The notes under the pieces are model-generated. The model was not told the DNA's origin, did not search any database, and worked only from the letters and a program-made list of their open reading frames with translations. Positions 1-6,674 of a DNA stretch of 16,953 nucleotides are shown here, one piece after another; within the stretch, counting starts at the first letter, position 1; each line of letters starts with the position of its first letter. The stretch spans positions 1 through 16,953 of the forward strand of contig JAVEEJ010000348.1 of assembly GCA_030840515.1 (NCBI GenBank), read 5' to 3'. Source of the stretch: Frankiaceae bacterium. GTDB lineage: Bacteria; Actinomycetota; Actinomycetes; JAVEEJ01. The position numbers were made by a program, and so were the translations under genes.

Positions 1-546
1 GTGGTCTGGGGCCAGCACCCCGTGTTTCCAGCTACGCCGGGCACCCAGATCGACCTGCCGGGCGGCACGCTCGAGACCGACGCGCACTACGCGCCAGCAG
101 CAGCTGATCTCGTGGCCGGCTCGCGCAGCACCTGGCCGCTCGCCACCGGGCTCAACGGCGTCGTCGATGTCTCGGTCGTCCCGCCGGGGCCCTGCGAGCG
201 CTACCTGGACGTGACCAACCTGCCGGAGCCCTGGGCCGCCGTCCGCGATCCCCAGCGCGGCGTGGGCGTGACCATCAGCTTCGACGAGACGCTCTTCAAG
301 CACCTGTGGGTCTGGCTCGAGGCAGAGGGCACCGACTTCCCGTGGCTCGGCCAGGTGCGCTATCTCGGCGTGGAGCCGCACTCGTCCTGGCCGGGCACGG
401 GCCTCGCCGCTGCGATCGAGGACGGCCGCGCCACCCGCATCCCCCCACGCGGAGCGCTGCAGACCTGGGTGAGCCTGCGTGTCTTTGCCGCCGACCAGCG
501 CCGCGTGACTGGGGTGCGCAGCGACGGCTCGCCGGTGTTGGCCTAG
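1..546 (+). CDS. Aldose 1-epimerase (galactose mutarotase)-like protein, 5'-truncated
   Basis: This frame is open from the first base, so the gene starts upstream and only about 181 C-terminal residues are visible; the GTG at base 1 is probably an internal valine. The fragment begins with WGQHPVF, followed by an IDLPGG strand. It ends with a VEPHSSWP segment and an IPPRGALQTW strand. These are typical of the C-terminal half of galactose mutarotase-like beta-sandwich proteins (aldose 1-epimerase and DUF4432-type relatives). Such enzymes interconvert sugar anomers or epimers in the cytosol, using His and Glu residues; the EPHSSWP region is where the catalytic Glu normally lies. The stop at 544-546 is 2 bp before the GTG of the next gene, so it is probably the upstream member of a kinase-enolase operon and acts on the same sugar. 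The fold is fairly sure; the substrate is unknown. Confidence 0.75.
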   Translation: MVWGQHPVFPATPGTQIDLPGGTLETDAHYAPAAADLVAGSRSTWPLATGLNGVVDVSVVPPGPCERYLDVTNLPEPWAAVRDPQRGVGVTISFDETLFKHLWVWLEAEGTDFPWLGQVRYLGVEPHSSWPGTGLAAAIEDGRATRIPPRGALQTWVSLRVFAADQRRVTGVRSDGSPVLA

Positions 547-548
547 TC

Positions 549-1529
549 GTGACTGACTGCCCTCCCGACCTCGCGGCGTTCGTGCTGGGGCAGACGAACC
601 TTCAGGGTCCGCTGACGTGCACACCGCTGACAGGCGGTGTGTCGTCGGACATCTACCTCGTCAGCTCCGATGACCGCGCCGTCGTCGCCAAGCGCGCGCT
701 CCCGCAGCTGCGGGTCGCCGCGGTGTGGCAGGCCCCCGTTGAGCGGTCCGGCTCCGAGGCCGCCTGGCTCGAGGTCGCGGACGACCTGGCGCCCGGGTTC
801 GCGCCGCGCCTCCTCGGCTACTCCCCGGATCACGGCTGGTTGCTCATGGAGCACCTCGACCCTGGCAGCCATCAGATGTGGAAGGACGAGCTGCTCGGAG
901 GCCGCGTCGACGTTGCACTCGCCGAGCAGCTAGGCGTACGCCTCGGCTCCCTGCACTCCGCCACCGCGGCCCGCCCCGACCTCGCGCAGCGCTTCGCGAC
1001 TGACGAGCTCTTCGACGCGCTGCGCCTCGACCCTTATCTGCGGGCCCTGCTGCCCTTGCATCCCCTTGTCGCGCACCGCCTCGAGGAGCTGCTCGAGCGG
1101 ACCGCCGCCACGCGGTTGGCGCTGGTCCACGGCGATGTCTCGCCCAAGAACGTCCTGGTCGGACCGAAGGGCCCAGTGCTGCTCGACGCGGAGTGCGCGT
1201 GGTGGGGCGACCCCGCCTTCGACGTGGCCTTCCTGCTGACCCACCTCGTCGCCAAGTCTGTGCACCTCCCTGCGCACTGCACGGCCTTCTGTGACGCGAT
1301 CGCCGCCTTCGTCGACGGCTATGCCAGCCAGATCGACTGGGAGCCGGTGCCCGACCTGCTCGGGCGCGTGGCCACTCTGCTTCCCGCGCTTGTTCTGGCT
1401 CGTGTCGACGGCAAGTCACCGCTGGAGTACTTGGACAGCGGCTCCCGCGACGAGCTGCGCGACCGGGCGTTGGCCGTCTTGCCCGGCGGACCACTCGACC
1501 TCGGGATGACCCTCGAGCTGCTCACGTGA
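549..1529 (+). CDS. APH-family phosphotransferase (small-molecule kinase, probable sugar or sugar-acid kinase)
   Basis: This predicted 326-residue cytosolic kinase has the aminoglycoside phosphotransferase/choline kinase fold. An N-terminal LTGGVSSDIY loop is followed by VVAK, whose Lys48 should contact ATP. HGDVSPKN (194-201) is the Brenner motif with catalytic Asp196 and metal-binding Asn201. LLDAECAWWGDPAFD (211-225) holds the metal-binding Asp213. The frame stays open upstream to 306 inside the previous gene, but GTG 549 lies 2 bp after that gene's stop and gives a normal family N-terminus. No good Shine-Dalgarno is visible, so coupling to the upstream gene is likely. The stop overlaps the enolase-like gene as GTGA. 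Despite the family name, the context of mutarotase, enolase-like protein and dehydrogenase argues for a metabolic kinase rather than antibiotic resistance. The phosphate acceptor is unknown. Confidence 0.82.
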   Translation: MTDCPPDLAAFVLGQTNLQGPLTCTPLTGGVSSDIYLVSSDDRAVVAKRALPQLRVAAVWQAPVERSGSEAAWLEVADDLAPGFAPRLLGYSPDHGWLLMEHLDPGSHQMWKDELLGGRVDVALAEQLGVRLGSLHSATAARPDLAQRFATDELFDALRLDPYLRALLPLHPLVAHRLEELLERTAATRLALVHGDVSPKNVLVGPKGPVLLDAECAWWGDPAFDVAFLLTHLVAKSVHLPAHCTAFCDAIAAFVDGYASQIDWEPVPDLLGRVATLLPALVLARVDGKSPLEYLDSGSRDELRDRALAVLPGGPLDLGMTLELLT

Positions 1530-2812
1530 AGGTCACCGACGTTCGCGGCAGGAGGGTCTGGGACTCACGCGGTCGTCCCACCGTCGAGGTAGAGGTGCAC
1601 TGCGGTGACGTGAGTGCCCGGGCCATCGCGCCGGCCGGAGCCTCACGCGGCTCTGCCGAGGCGGTAGACCGTCGCGACGGCGGCACCCGGCTCGGCGGCA
1701 TGGACGTCACCGAAGCCGTCGCCGCGGTCAACGAGGAGGTCCGGGCGGTCCTGCTCGGTGTCGACGTGATGGACCAGGGCCGCGCCGACCAGCTCCTCGA
1801 CGAGCTCGACCCATCCCCCACCCGTGAGCGGCTCGGTGGGAACGTCACCACAGCCGCGTCGCTCGCCGTTCTCCACGCCGCCGCTGCGTTGCGCGGCGTG
1901 CCCGTGTGGATGCAGCTGGGCGGCGGTGCTCCCACGGCGCTGCCCCGGCCGGAGGTCCAGATCATCGGCGGCGGAGCTCACGCCGCGCGCACCGTCGATG
2001 TACAGGACTTCATGATCGTGCCGATGTCGGCACGGAACGTCGATGAGGCGTTGGTCCAGGCCGCCGAGGTCTACCTCGGAGTGGGAACGGCCCTGAAGTC
2101 GCGCGGCCGCGTGAACGGCGTGGCCGATGAGGGCGGTCACTGGCCCGAGGTCGACAGCCACGAGGAGGCGCTGGCTCTGCTTGTCGAGGGGATCGAGCGC
2201 GCCGGTCTCATCCCCGGCGCGGACGTCGCGATCTCGCTCGACCTGGCTGCGAGCGAGCTGGCGGAGGGTGAGGGATACCGGCTGGCGAGCGAGGGCCTCT
2301 GGCTCAGCCGCGCAGAGTGGCTATCGCGGCTCGAGCAGTGGTGCACCGAGTTCCCGATCGTGGCCCTCGAGGACCCGTTCGGCGAGTTCGACCTCGAGGG
2401 GCTACGCGCCGCCACCGAGCTGTTCGGGGACAGCCGGTTGGTCATCGGCGACGACGCGGTCGTCAGCTCTGCCGAGCGCATCTCGGAAGCCGCCGCGGCC
2501 GGCCGCTGCAACGCCGCGCTCATCAAGGTCAACCAGGCCGGCACCGTCACTGCCGCGGCCGAAGCTGTGCGCGCCGCCCGGGACGCCGGCTGGTCAGTGA
2601 TCGTCTCAGCGCGCTCGGGTGAGACCGAGGACGTCAGCGTGGCTCACCTTGCCGTCGGCTGGGGAGCCGACCTCATCAAGGTCGGCTCCATCACGCGAGG
2701 CGAGCGGACCGCGAAGTGGAACGAGCTGCTGCGCATCGCCGAGACGTTGGATGTGCCGCTTCGACCGATGCCGGCAGGCGGTCAGACGTCGACGCGGACG
2801 AACCGCGGGTAG
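1526..2812 (+). CDS. Enolase-like protein with altered active site
   Basis: This 428-residue protein aligns along its whole length with enolase (phosphopyruvate hydratase). Landmarks are DSRGRPTVEVEV near the N-terminus, the loop GASRG with Ser40, GGAHA with His152, and DEGG with Glu202, the yeast Glu211 equivalent. Metal ligands fall at Asp239 (SLDLAASE), Glu282 (LEDPFGE) and the Asp309/310 pair (GDDAVVSS). The base is Lys334 (LIKVNQAG), SGETED is intact, and Lys385 (LIKVGS) matches yeast Lys396. Two residues differ from the glycolytic enzyme: the Glu168 position is Asp161 (VQDFMI), and the His373 position is Ala362 (VSARSGETED, usually SHRSGETED). The asparagine of the usual NGGAHA is also Gly. 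The protein therefore probably carries out a metal-dependent elimination on a different 2-phospho or polyhydroxy acid substrate. The start is GTG 1526, overlapping the kinase stop by 4 bp, which implies a kinase-lyase pair. The 3' end overlaps the convergent propeller gene by 31 bp. Confidence 0.88.
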   Translation: MKVTDVRGRRVWDSRGRPTVEVEVHCGDVSARAIAPAGASRGSAEAVDRRDGGTRLGGMDVTEAVAAVNEEVRAVLLGVDVMDQGRADQLLDELDPSPTRERLGGNVTTAASLAVLHAAAALRGVPVWMQLGGGAPTALPRPEVQIIGGGAHAARTVDVQDFMIVPMSARNVDEALVQAAEVYLGVGTALKSRGRVNGVADEGGHWPEVDSHEEALALLVEGIERAGLIPGADVAISLDLAASELAEGEGYRLASEGLWLSRAEWLSRLEQWCTEFPIVALEDPFGEFDLEGLRAATELFGDSRLVIGDDAVVSSAERISEAAAAGRCNAALIKVNQAGTVTAAAEAVRAARDAGWSVIVSARSGETEDVSVAHLAVGWGADLIKVGSITRGERTAKWNELLRIAETLDVPLRPMPAGGQTSTRTNRG

Positions 2813-3810
2813 TAGAGCGACTCGTCGGTCCAGATCACGTCGTCCAGGCCACCGGTGTTGCTGGCGTAGGTCACGAGCAGGCCTGGACCGGCGAGCTCTG
2901 GGTGCCCTTTGCCCGCGTAGCAGATGACGCCCTCGCGCGACGCCTCCGGAATCCGGTAGACCTCGGTGCGCTGTGACCACGGCCCCTCGGGCCGGTCGGC
3001 CCAGCGGATCTGCACGCCGGTCTCCGGCACGCCGAACGAGTGCACGTCGACGAGCAGGTAACGCCCGTCGCGGCGGTGCACGGTGAACTCGGTCGTGGAC
3101 GGGGTGAGTGCGGGTACGGCGCGCTGTGGGTCGGCCGTCCACCCGGAGCCTTCCCACCACTCGGCCTGGCTCAAGTCCCCCACCGTCGCGGCGGCGGCGT
3201 CGAAGCGCGCGAGGTAGGAGGACCCGTCTCGATACGACCAGACGTAGAGGGTGTCCCCGTCGAGCAGGACGCTGGCCCCGAGGATGCCGGGCGCGTCAGA
3301 AGGGACCCGATCTGCTCGGCTCACGGTCCACTCGACGAGCGGGCCATCGATCCCGTCCAGCCAGAACGCCCGCCAGCTCTCGACGGTGAAGGGCACGACA
3401 TCCCAGACGCCACTGTCGTGCCGCTGCCCCGACGGCGGTCCGACCAGCATCGCGAAGACGAGCACCCGGTCACCCAGTCGCACCCCGTGGTAGGGCCAGA
3501 AGTAGTGGTGCTCGCCTTCCCCGGGGAAGAACGCCTTCGGCCCGTCGGCCGTGTCCTCCCAGCGGAACTCCATCGTCGCGGTCGCGGGGTCAAGGCCGGT
3601 CTGCAGGCCGATGGTGTTGTTCACGAAGTGCGAGCCGACCCGGGTGTCCTTGCCCTCGTCGGCGACGAACGTGTCGCCGAAGAGCCACAGGGTGCGGCCA
3701 TCGCCGAGGTCGACCGTGTAGCTGTCGTCGGACCCGCGCCAGCGCGTGCCCCGGAACAGGCGGTTGCCGGCCTCGTAGGGCGCAGCGAACGGAGCGGTGG
3801 TGAAGGTCAT
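2782..3810 (-). CDS. Five-bladed beta-propeller protein, DUF4185/DUF5005 or GH43/32-like
   Basis: This 342-residue protein starts at ATG 3810. There is no signal peptide or membrane segment, so it should stay in the cytosol. Near residues 40-47 it has LWLFGDTF, followed by HFVNNTIG, HYFWPYHG, and repeated WSYRD or FTVHRRDGRY strands. These are typical of DUF4185/DUF5005 proteins and the related five-bladed propeller glycosidases (GH43, GH32, GH117). It may cleave or bind a glycoside that feeds the neighbouring sugar genes, but no catalytic triad can be assigned by eye. It is the last minus-strand gene, 76 bp downstream of the GntR gene, and has its own candidate promoter in that gap. Its last 31 bp overlap the end of the enolase-like gene on the other strand. 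The fold class is moderately sure and the function open. Confidence 0.7.
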   Translation of the reverse strand: MTFTTAPFAAPYEAGNRLFRGTRWRGSDDSYTVDLGDGRTLWLFGDTFVADEGKDTRVGSHFVNNTIGLQTGLDPATATMEFRWEDTADGPKAFFPGEGEHHYFWPYHGVRLGDRVLVFAMLVGPPSGQRHDSGVWDVVPFTVESWRAFWLDGIDGPLVEWTVSRADRVPSDAPGILGASVLLDGDTLYVWSYRDGSSYLARFDAAAATVGDLSQAEWWEGSGWTADPQRAVPALTPSTTEFTVHRRDGRYLLVDVHSFGVPETGVQIRWADRPEGPWSQRTEVYRIPEASREGVICYAGKGHPELAGPGLLVTYASNTGGLDDVIWTDESLYYPRFVRVDV

Positions 3811-3853
3811 GAACGGCCTGTTCGCGAGGATCGAGCCACGGGTGCGACCTGTT

Positions 3854-3890
3854 ATTACAAGTCCTACCGGGCCGTCGTGAGAGGTGTCAA
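3854..3890 (-). promoter_or_regulatory. Candidate promoter with operator-like word upstream of the propeller gene
   Basis: On the minus strand a perfect TTGACA (3890-3885) sits across the GntR stop codon. TAGGAC (3866-3861) follows after 18 nt, fitting a sigma70/HrdB-type -35/-10 pair. Directly next to the -10 is ACTTGTAAT (3862-3854). The same 9-bp word occurs in the inverted repeat of the divergent region at 7475-7495. An alternative -10 is TGTAAT (3859-3854), but its spacing from TTGACA would be too long at 25 nt. This would let the propeller gene be transcribed apart from the upstream operon under the same control as the divergent promoters. Read by eye only. Confidence 0.4.
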
Positions 3891-4642
3891 GCGCGGGTCG
3901 CCACGTCGACCTCGAAGGCCGTGCGGTCTCCTCGGTAGTAAGCCTCGAACACCTCGAAGGGGTCCCCGCTGCGGTCGACGTTGACCGCTGTCACCCGCAG
4001 CAGTGGAGTGCCCTTGGGCAGGCGCAGGTGGCGGCTCACCGGATCGACGGCACGCACTGCCTCGATCCGCCGGCGGCCGGTGCGCGCCTCGACACCGAAC
4101 TGCTCCGCGAGCACCGCGTAGAGGCTCACCGACTCCAGGTCCAGCTCGAGGATGGCGGCGAAGCGTGGCAACGGCAGGTAGGTGGTGACGAACACGAAGT
4201 TCTCGTCCCCCACCGCGCGGATCCGCTGGAGCCGGATGACCTCGCTGCCCATCGACACTCCGAGGTCGGGCGCGAGAGCCGGCGGGATCACGTCTGTGTC
4301 CTGCAGCAGGATCGTGGTCTCGACCGGACGCCCGAGGTCGGCCATCTCGTCGAAGAAGCCGCGCGTCTCCTGCACGGCCAGGGAGACGTGAGGACGGCTG
4401 ACGAAGGTGCCGCGCCCCTTCTCCTTGTGGAGCAGGCCCTCGCCGACGAGCTCGCCCAGCGCCTGCCGGATCGCGGTGCGCGAGACGCCGTAGGCCTCGC
4501 AGAGCCCAGCCTCCGACGGGATGAGATCGCCTGGTGCCCAGCGGCCCGAGCTGATCTCCTCGCGCAGGTGGTCGGCAACCTGCACGTAGTAGGGCAGACC
4601 TCCGGCGCGCATCACGCGTCCGCCCGCGGCAGAGCCGGCCAC
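3887..4642 (-). CDS. GntR-family (HutC subfamily) transcriptional regulator with UTRA domain
   Basis: This 251-residue DNA-binding regulator has an N-terminal winged helix-turn-helix at about residues 18-84: YYVQVADHLREEI, PSEAGLCEAYGVSRTAIRQAL, and the wing GRGTFV. It is followed by a UTRA effector domain at about 95-245 (VIRLQRIRAV, FVTTYLP, FEVFEAYYRGDRTAFEV). UTRA domains usually sense small molecules, often phosphorylated sugars, and HutC-type proteins mostly repress neighbouring catabolic genes. Two adjacent GTG codons could start it. GTG 4642 is preferred because GGAGG lies 5 nt upstream; GTG 4645 would leave only 2 nt. An internal ATG at 4612 has no good ribosome site. It lies 41 bp after the ROK kinase in the same direction and is probably the local regulator of the minus operon and perhaps of the divergent transporter. 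The ligand is unknown. Confidence 0.9.
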   Translation of the reverse strand: MAGSAAGGRVMRAGGLPYYVQVADHLREEISSGRWAPGDLIPSEAGLCEAYGVSRTAIRQALGELVGEGLLHKEKGRGTFVSRPHVSLAVQETRGFFDEMADLGRPVETTILLQDTDVIPPALAPDLGVSMGSEVIRLQRIRAVGDENFVFVTTYLPLPRFAAILELDLESVSLYAVLAEQFGVEARTGRRRIEAVRAVDPVSRHLRLPKGTPLLRVTAVNVDRSGDPFEVFEAYYRGDRTAFEVDVATRA

Positions 4643-4647
4643 CACGA

Positions 4648-4652
4648 CCTCC
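4648..4652 (-). promoter_or_regulatory. Ribosome binding site of the GntR gene
   Basis: GGAGG on the minus strand is followed by 5 nt and then GTG (4642-4640). The other GTG, at 4645, would be only 2 nt from it. This site decides the start. Confidence 0.6.
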
Positions 4653-4674
4653 CTCGAGCCGTGACCGGCCCCCG

Positions 4675-4688
4675 CCTGGGATCCTAGG
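4675..4688. repeat. 14-bp near-perfect palindrome in the ROK-GntR gap
   Basis: CCTGGGATCCTAGG is palindromic except for one symmetric pair (G opposite T). It overlaps the ROK stop codon and ends 33 bp before the GntR start. It could be a weak operator for autoregulation or a chance palindrome. It has no T-tract and no loop, so it is not a terminator. Confidence 0.25.
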
Positions 4689-5589
4689 ACGCCAACCCCG
4701 CGAGATGAGCCAAGCCGAGGGCAGCCGCTGCGTCACCGAGCGCCGACACCGCGACGGTGAGCTCGTGTGACGGCCAGAGCCGCGGCGTGACGAGCTCCTG
4801 CAGCCCTGGTAGCCACGGGGCGTCCGGTGTCGCCGGCCCGCCGCCCACCACGATCCGATCCACCCCGTGAGCGACGGCCAACGCCGCCAATCCCCGGGCC
4901 AGCCAAGCCCGGTAGACCTCGACCCCGCGCAGCGCGGCCGGATCGCCGGCAGCGGCGAGTGCGTAGACCGACTTCACGTCGCTGACTGCCGCGCCCTCTG
5001 CTTTGGCGTAGTCCACGATCCGGTCGGCTCGACAGCGTGCCTCGACGGTGCCGGTGCGCCCGGCCGTGTCGACGAGGTCACCGCCCTCGTCGGAGATCAG
5101 CACGTTGCCTCCGCTGATGCCACCGCCCAGCGGTCCGCTGCTGATCGGCCGTCCCGCGTCGATGACCGCCACGCCGACGCCGGTGCCGATCGTCACGACG
5201 AGCACCCGGGAGGCCCCCCGCCCCGCCCCCCAGGTCGCCTCACCAACGCCGTACGCCACGGCGTCATTGACGACCCACGCCGGCACGTCGAGCTGTGAGC
5301 CGAGCCAGCCGGGAAGGTCGAAGCCCACGATCCCGTCGTACTTGCCGGGCAGCGCCTGGATCACGCCGTCGGCCCGCACCAGTCCTGGCACGGCAAGCCC
5401 CACGCCCTGGCAGCCGGCGCCGAGCTCGGACAAGAGGGGGGCGAGTACGGCGAGCGCTCCGTCAAGGTCGCGGGGCGCGTCGACGGTGCGCCCGCTGACC
5501 ACACGTGGCGCACCAAACGCGTCCAGCTCGACCCGCGCCGCCTTGATCCGGGTGCCGCCCATGTCGACGGCCACGACTGCTGCACTCAC
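4684..5589 (-). CDS. ROK-family sugar kinase lacking the zinc-binding cysteine motif
   Basis: This 301-residue protein has the ROK (repressor, ORF, kinase) fold without an N-terminal DNA-binding domain, so it should be an enzyme. The phosphate loop is DMGGTRIK (9-16), the catalytic Asp109 lies in VVNDAVAYG, and the adenosine-site strand is TIGTGVGVAVI (133-143). The family usually has a GH followed by a CxCGxxGCxE zinc site. Here the matching stretch (155-184, starting GGGISGGNVLIS and ending GRTGTVEA) has neither the His nor the cysteines, so this is a zinc-free member. The preferred start is GTG 5589, which forms a GTGA overlap with the dehydrogenase stop, as at the neighbouring junction; GTG 5601 would add four residues. 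It likely phosphorylates a hexose or amino sugar in the pathway. The substrate is unknown. Confidence 0.88.
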   Translation of the reverse strand: MSAAVVAVDMGGTRIKAARVELDAFGAPRVVSGRTVDAPRDLDGALAVLAPLLSELGAGCQGVGLAVPGLVRADGVIQALPGKYDGIVGFDLPGWLGSQLDVPAWVVNDAVAYGVGEATWGAGRGASRVLVVTIGTGVGVAVIDAGRPISSGPLGGGISGGNVLISDEGGDLVDTAGRTGTVEARCRADRIVDYAKAEGAAVSDVKSVYALAAAGDPAALRGVEVYRAWLARGLAALAVAHGVDRIVVGGGPATPDAPWLPGLQELVTPRLWPSHELTVAVSALGDAAAALGLAHLAGLAS

Positions 5590-6674
5590 GTGGCCAGCCA
5601 CGACTCGTCCGGCGACAGCAGGGCTGGGCGCTCCACTCGGCTTGCGATCTCGACCACGCGCTGATCGTCGCCTGCCTGGTGCAGCGCGTCCATCACCTCG
5701 AGAACGTGCAGGGCCAGCGCGGCGCCGGCGCGCGGTTGACGTCCGGTGCTCACGGCGTCGGCCAGGTCAGCCAACCCGATGCCCCGCTGGTCCCCGGTCC
5801 GGCCCGCCTCGAAGTCGGTGCGCTCACCAGCTGCGTAGAGCGCGACGTCGCCGTCGAACTGGTTGGGGTCAGGGCAGAAGAGCGTGCCCTCGGTCCCATA
5901 GACCTCCAGCCGCGGCGGCAAGTCGCTGCTGATGTCGAAGCTCAGGTGGACGGTCGCGGCGGCGCCACCGGCGAACTGCAAGAGCCCGCTCACATGCGTC
6001 GGCACCTCGACGGGACAGGTCTGGCCTGCTCTGGGCCCGACCTCGAGAGTGCGCTTCGTCCAGGCGGCGGAGGTGACCGCGCTGACCCGGCTGATCGGGC
6101 CGAGCAGGTTGACGAGGGCGGTCAGGTAGTAAGGCCCCATGTCGAAGAGCGGTCCTGCACCGGACCGGTAGTAGTAATCAGCGTCGGGATGCCACGACTC
6201 GTGACCACGACTGAGCCAGCTCGCCGTCGCCGCGACGGGTTCGCCGATACGGCCCTCGTCCAGCAGGCGCCGGGATAGCTGGTGCGCCGGGCCGAGGAAG
6301 GTGTCGGGAGCGCAGCCCACGAGCAGGCTGCTGGCGCGTGCCTCGGCCAACATCGGGGCGGCTTCCAATGCCGACGTGGCGAGTGGCTTCTCGCCGTACA
6401 CGTGCTTGCCCGCCTCGACACACCGCTGGGTGACCTCGGCGTGAGCCTGAGGCAGCGTCAGGTTGCAGACCACGTCCACGTCGTCGCGGCCGAGCAGGGC
6501 TTCCAGGTCGGAGGCGGCACCGATGCCGTGACGAGCCGCAGCCACAGCTGCCCGCTCGGGAACCAGGTCGGTGACCGCCACGAGCCGGACCCCGGGGTAG
6601 CGCGGGAGATGGGTGAGGTAGCTCTGGCTGATGACACCGCAGCCGACGACGCCGACCCCCAACGGCCGGCTCAC
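5586..6674 (-). CDS. Gfo/Idh/MocA-family NAD(P)-dependent oxidoreductase
   Basis: This 362-residue cytosolic dehydrogenase has an N-terminal Rossmann domain with GCGVIS (11-16) for NAD(P). The conserved GKHVYGEKPLA follows, with Glu95-Lys96-Pro97; this Lys is the usual catalytic residue. The C-terminal substrate domain has GAGPLFDMGPYYLTAL (about 172-187). There the family's usual DxGxH histidine is Tyr182, a known variant in one subfamily of these enzymes. The family oxidises sugars, inositols, sugar acids or amino sugars. The frame stays open far upstream, through the ThuA gene, but GTG 6674 overlaps that gene's stop as GTGA and places the dinucleotide motif at the expected distance. The 3' end overlaps the ROK kinase start. 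It is probably the oxidation step of the locus; the substrate is not assignable. Confidence 0.92.
   Translation of the reverse strand: MSRPLGVGVVGCGVISQSYLTHLPRYPGVRLVAVTDLVPERAAVAAARHGIGAASDLEALLGRDDVDVVCNLTLPQAHAEVTQRCVEAGKHVYGEKPLATSALEAAPMLAEARASSLLVGCAPDTFLGPAHQLSRRLLDEGRIGEPVAATASWLSRGHESWHPDADYYYRSGAGPLFDMGPYYLTALVNLLGPISRVSAVTSAAWTKRTLEVGPRAGQTCPVEVPTHVSGLLQFAGGAAATVHLSFDISSDLPPRLEVYGTEGTLFCPDPNQFDGDVALYAAGERTDFEAGRTGDQRGIGLADLADAVSTGRQPRAGAALALHVLEVMDALHQAGDDQRVVEIASRVERPALLSPDESWLAT

Noticed and set aside
306..548. N-terminal extension of the kinase frame
   Set aside because: It overlaps the mutarotase-like gene and reads as a Pro/Arg-rich stretch; GTG 549 fits the operon layout and the family N-terminus.
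549..1529. Aminoglycoside resistance gene
   Set aside because: Only the fold and the Brenner motif point to that family. The neighbours are sugar-metabolism genes, and there is no sign of a mobile element.
3040..3984. Open frame of 314 codons on the plus strand
   Set aside because: It is antisense to the propeller and GntR genes and shows no recognisable domain; a composition artefact.
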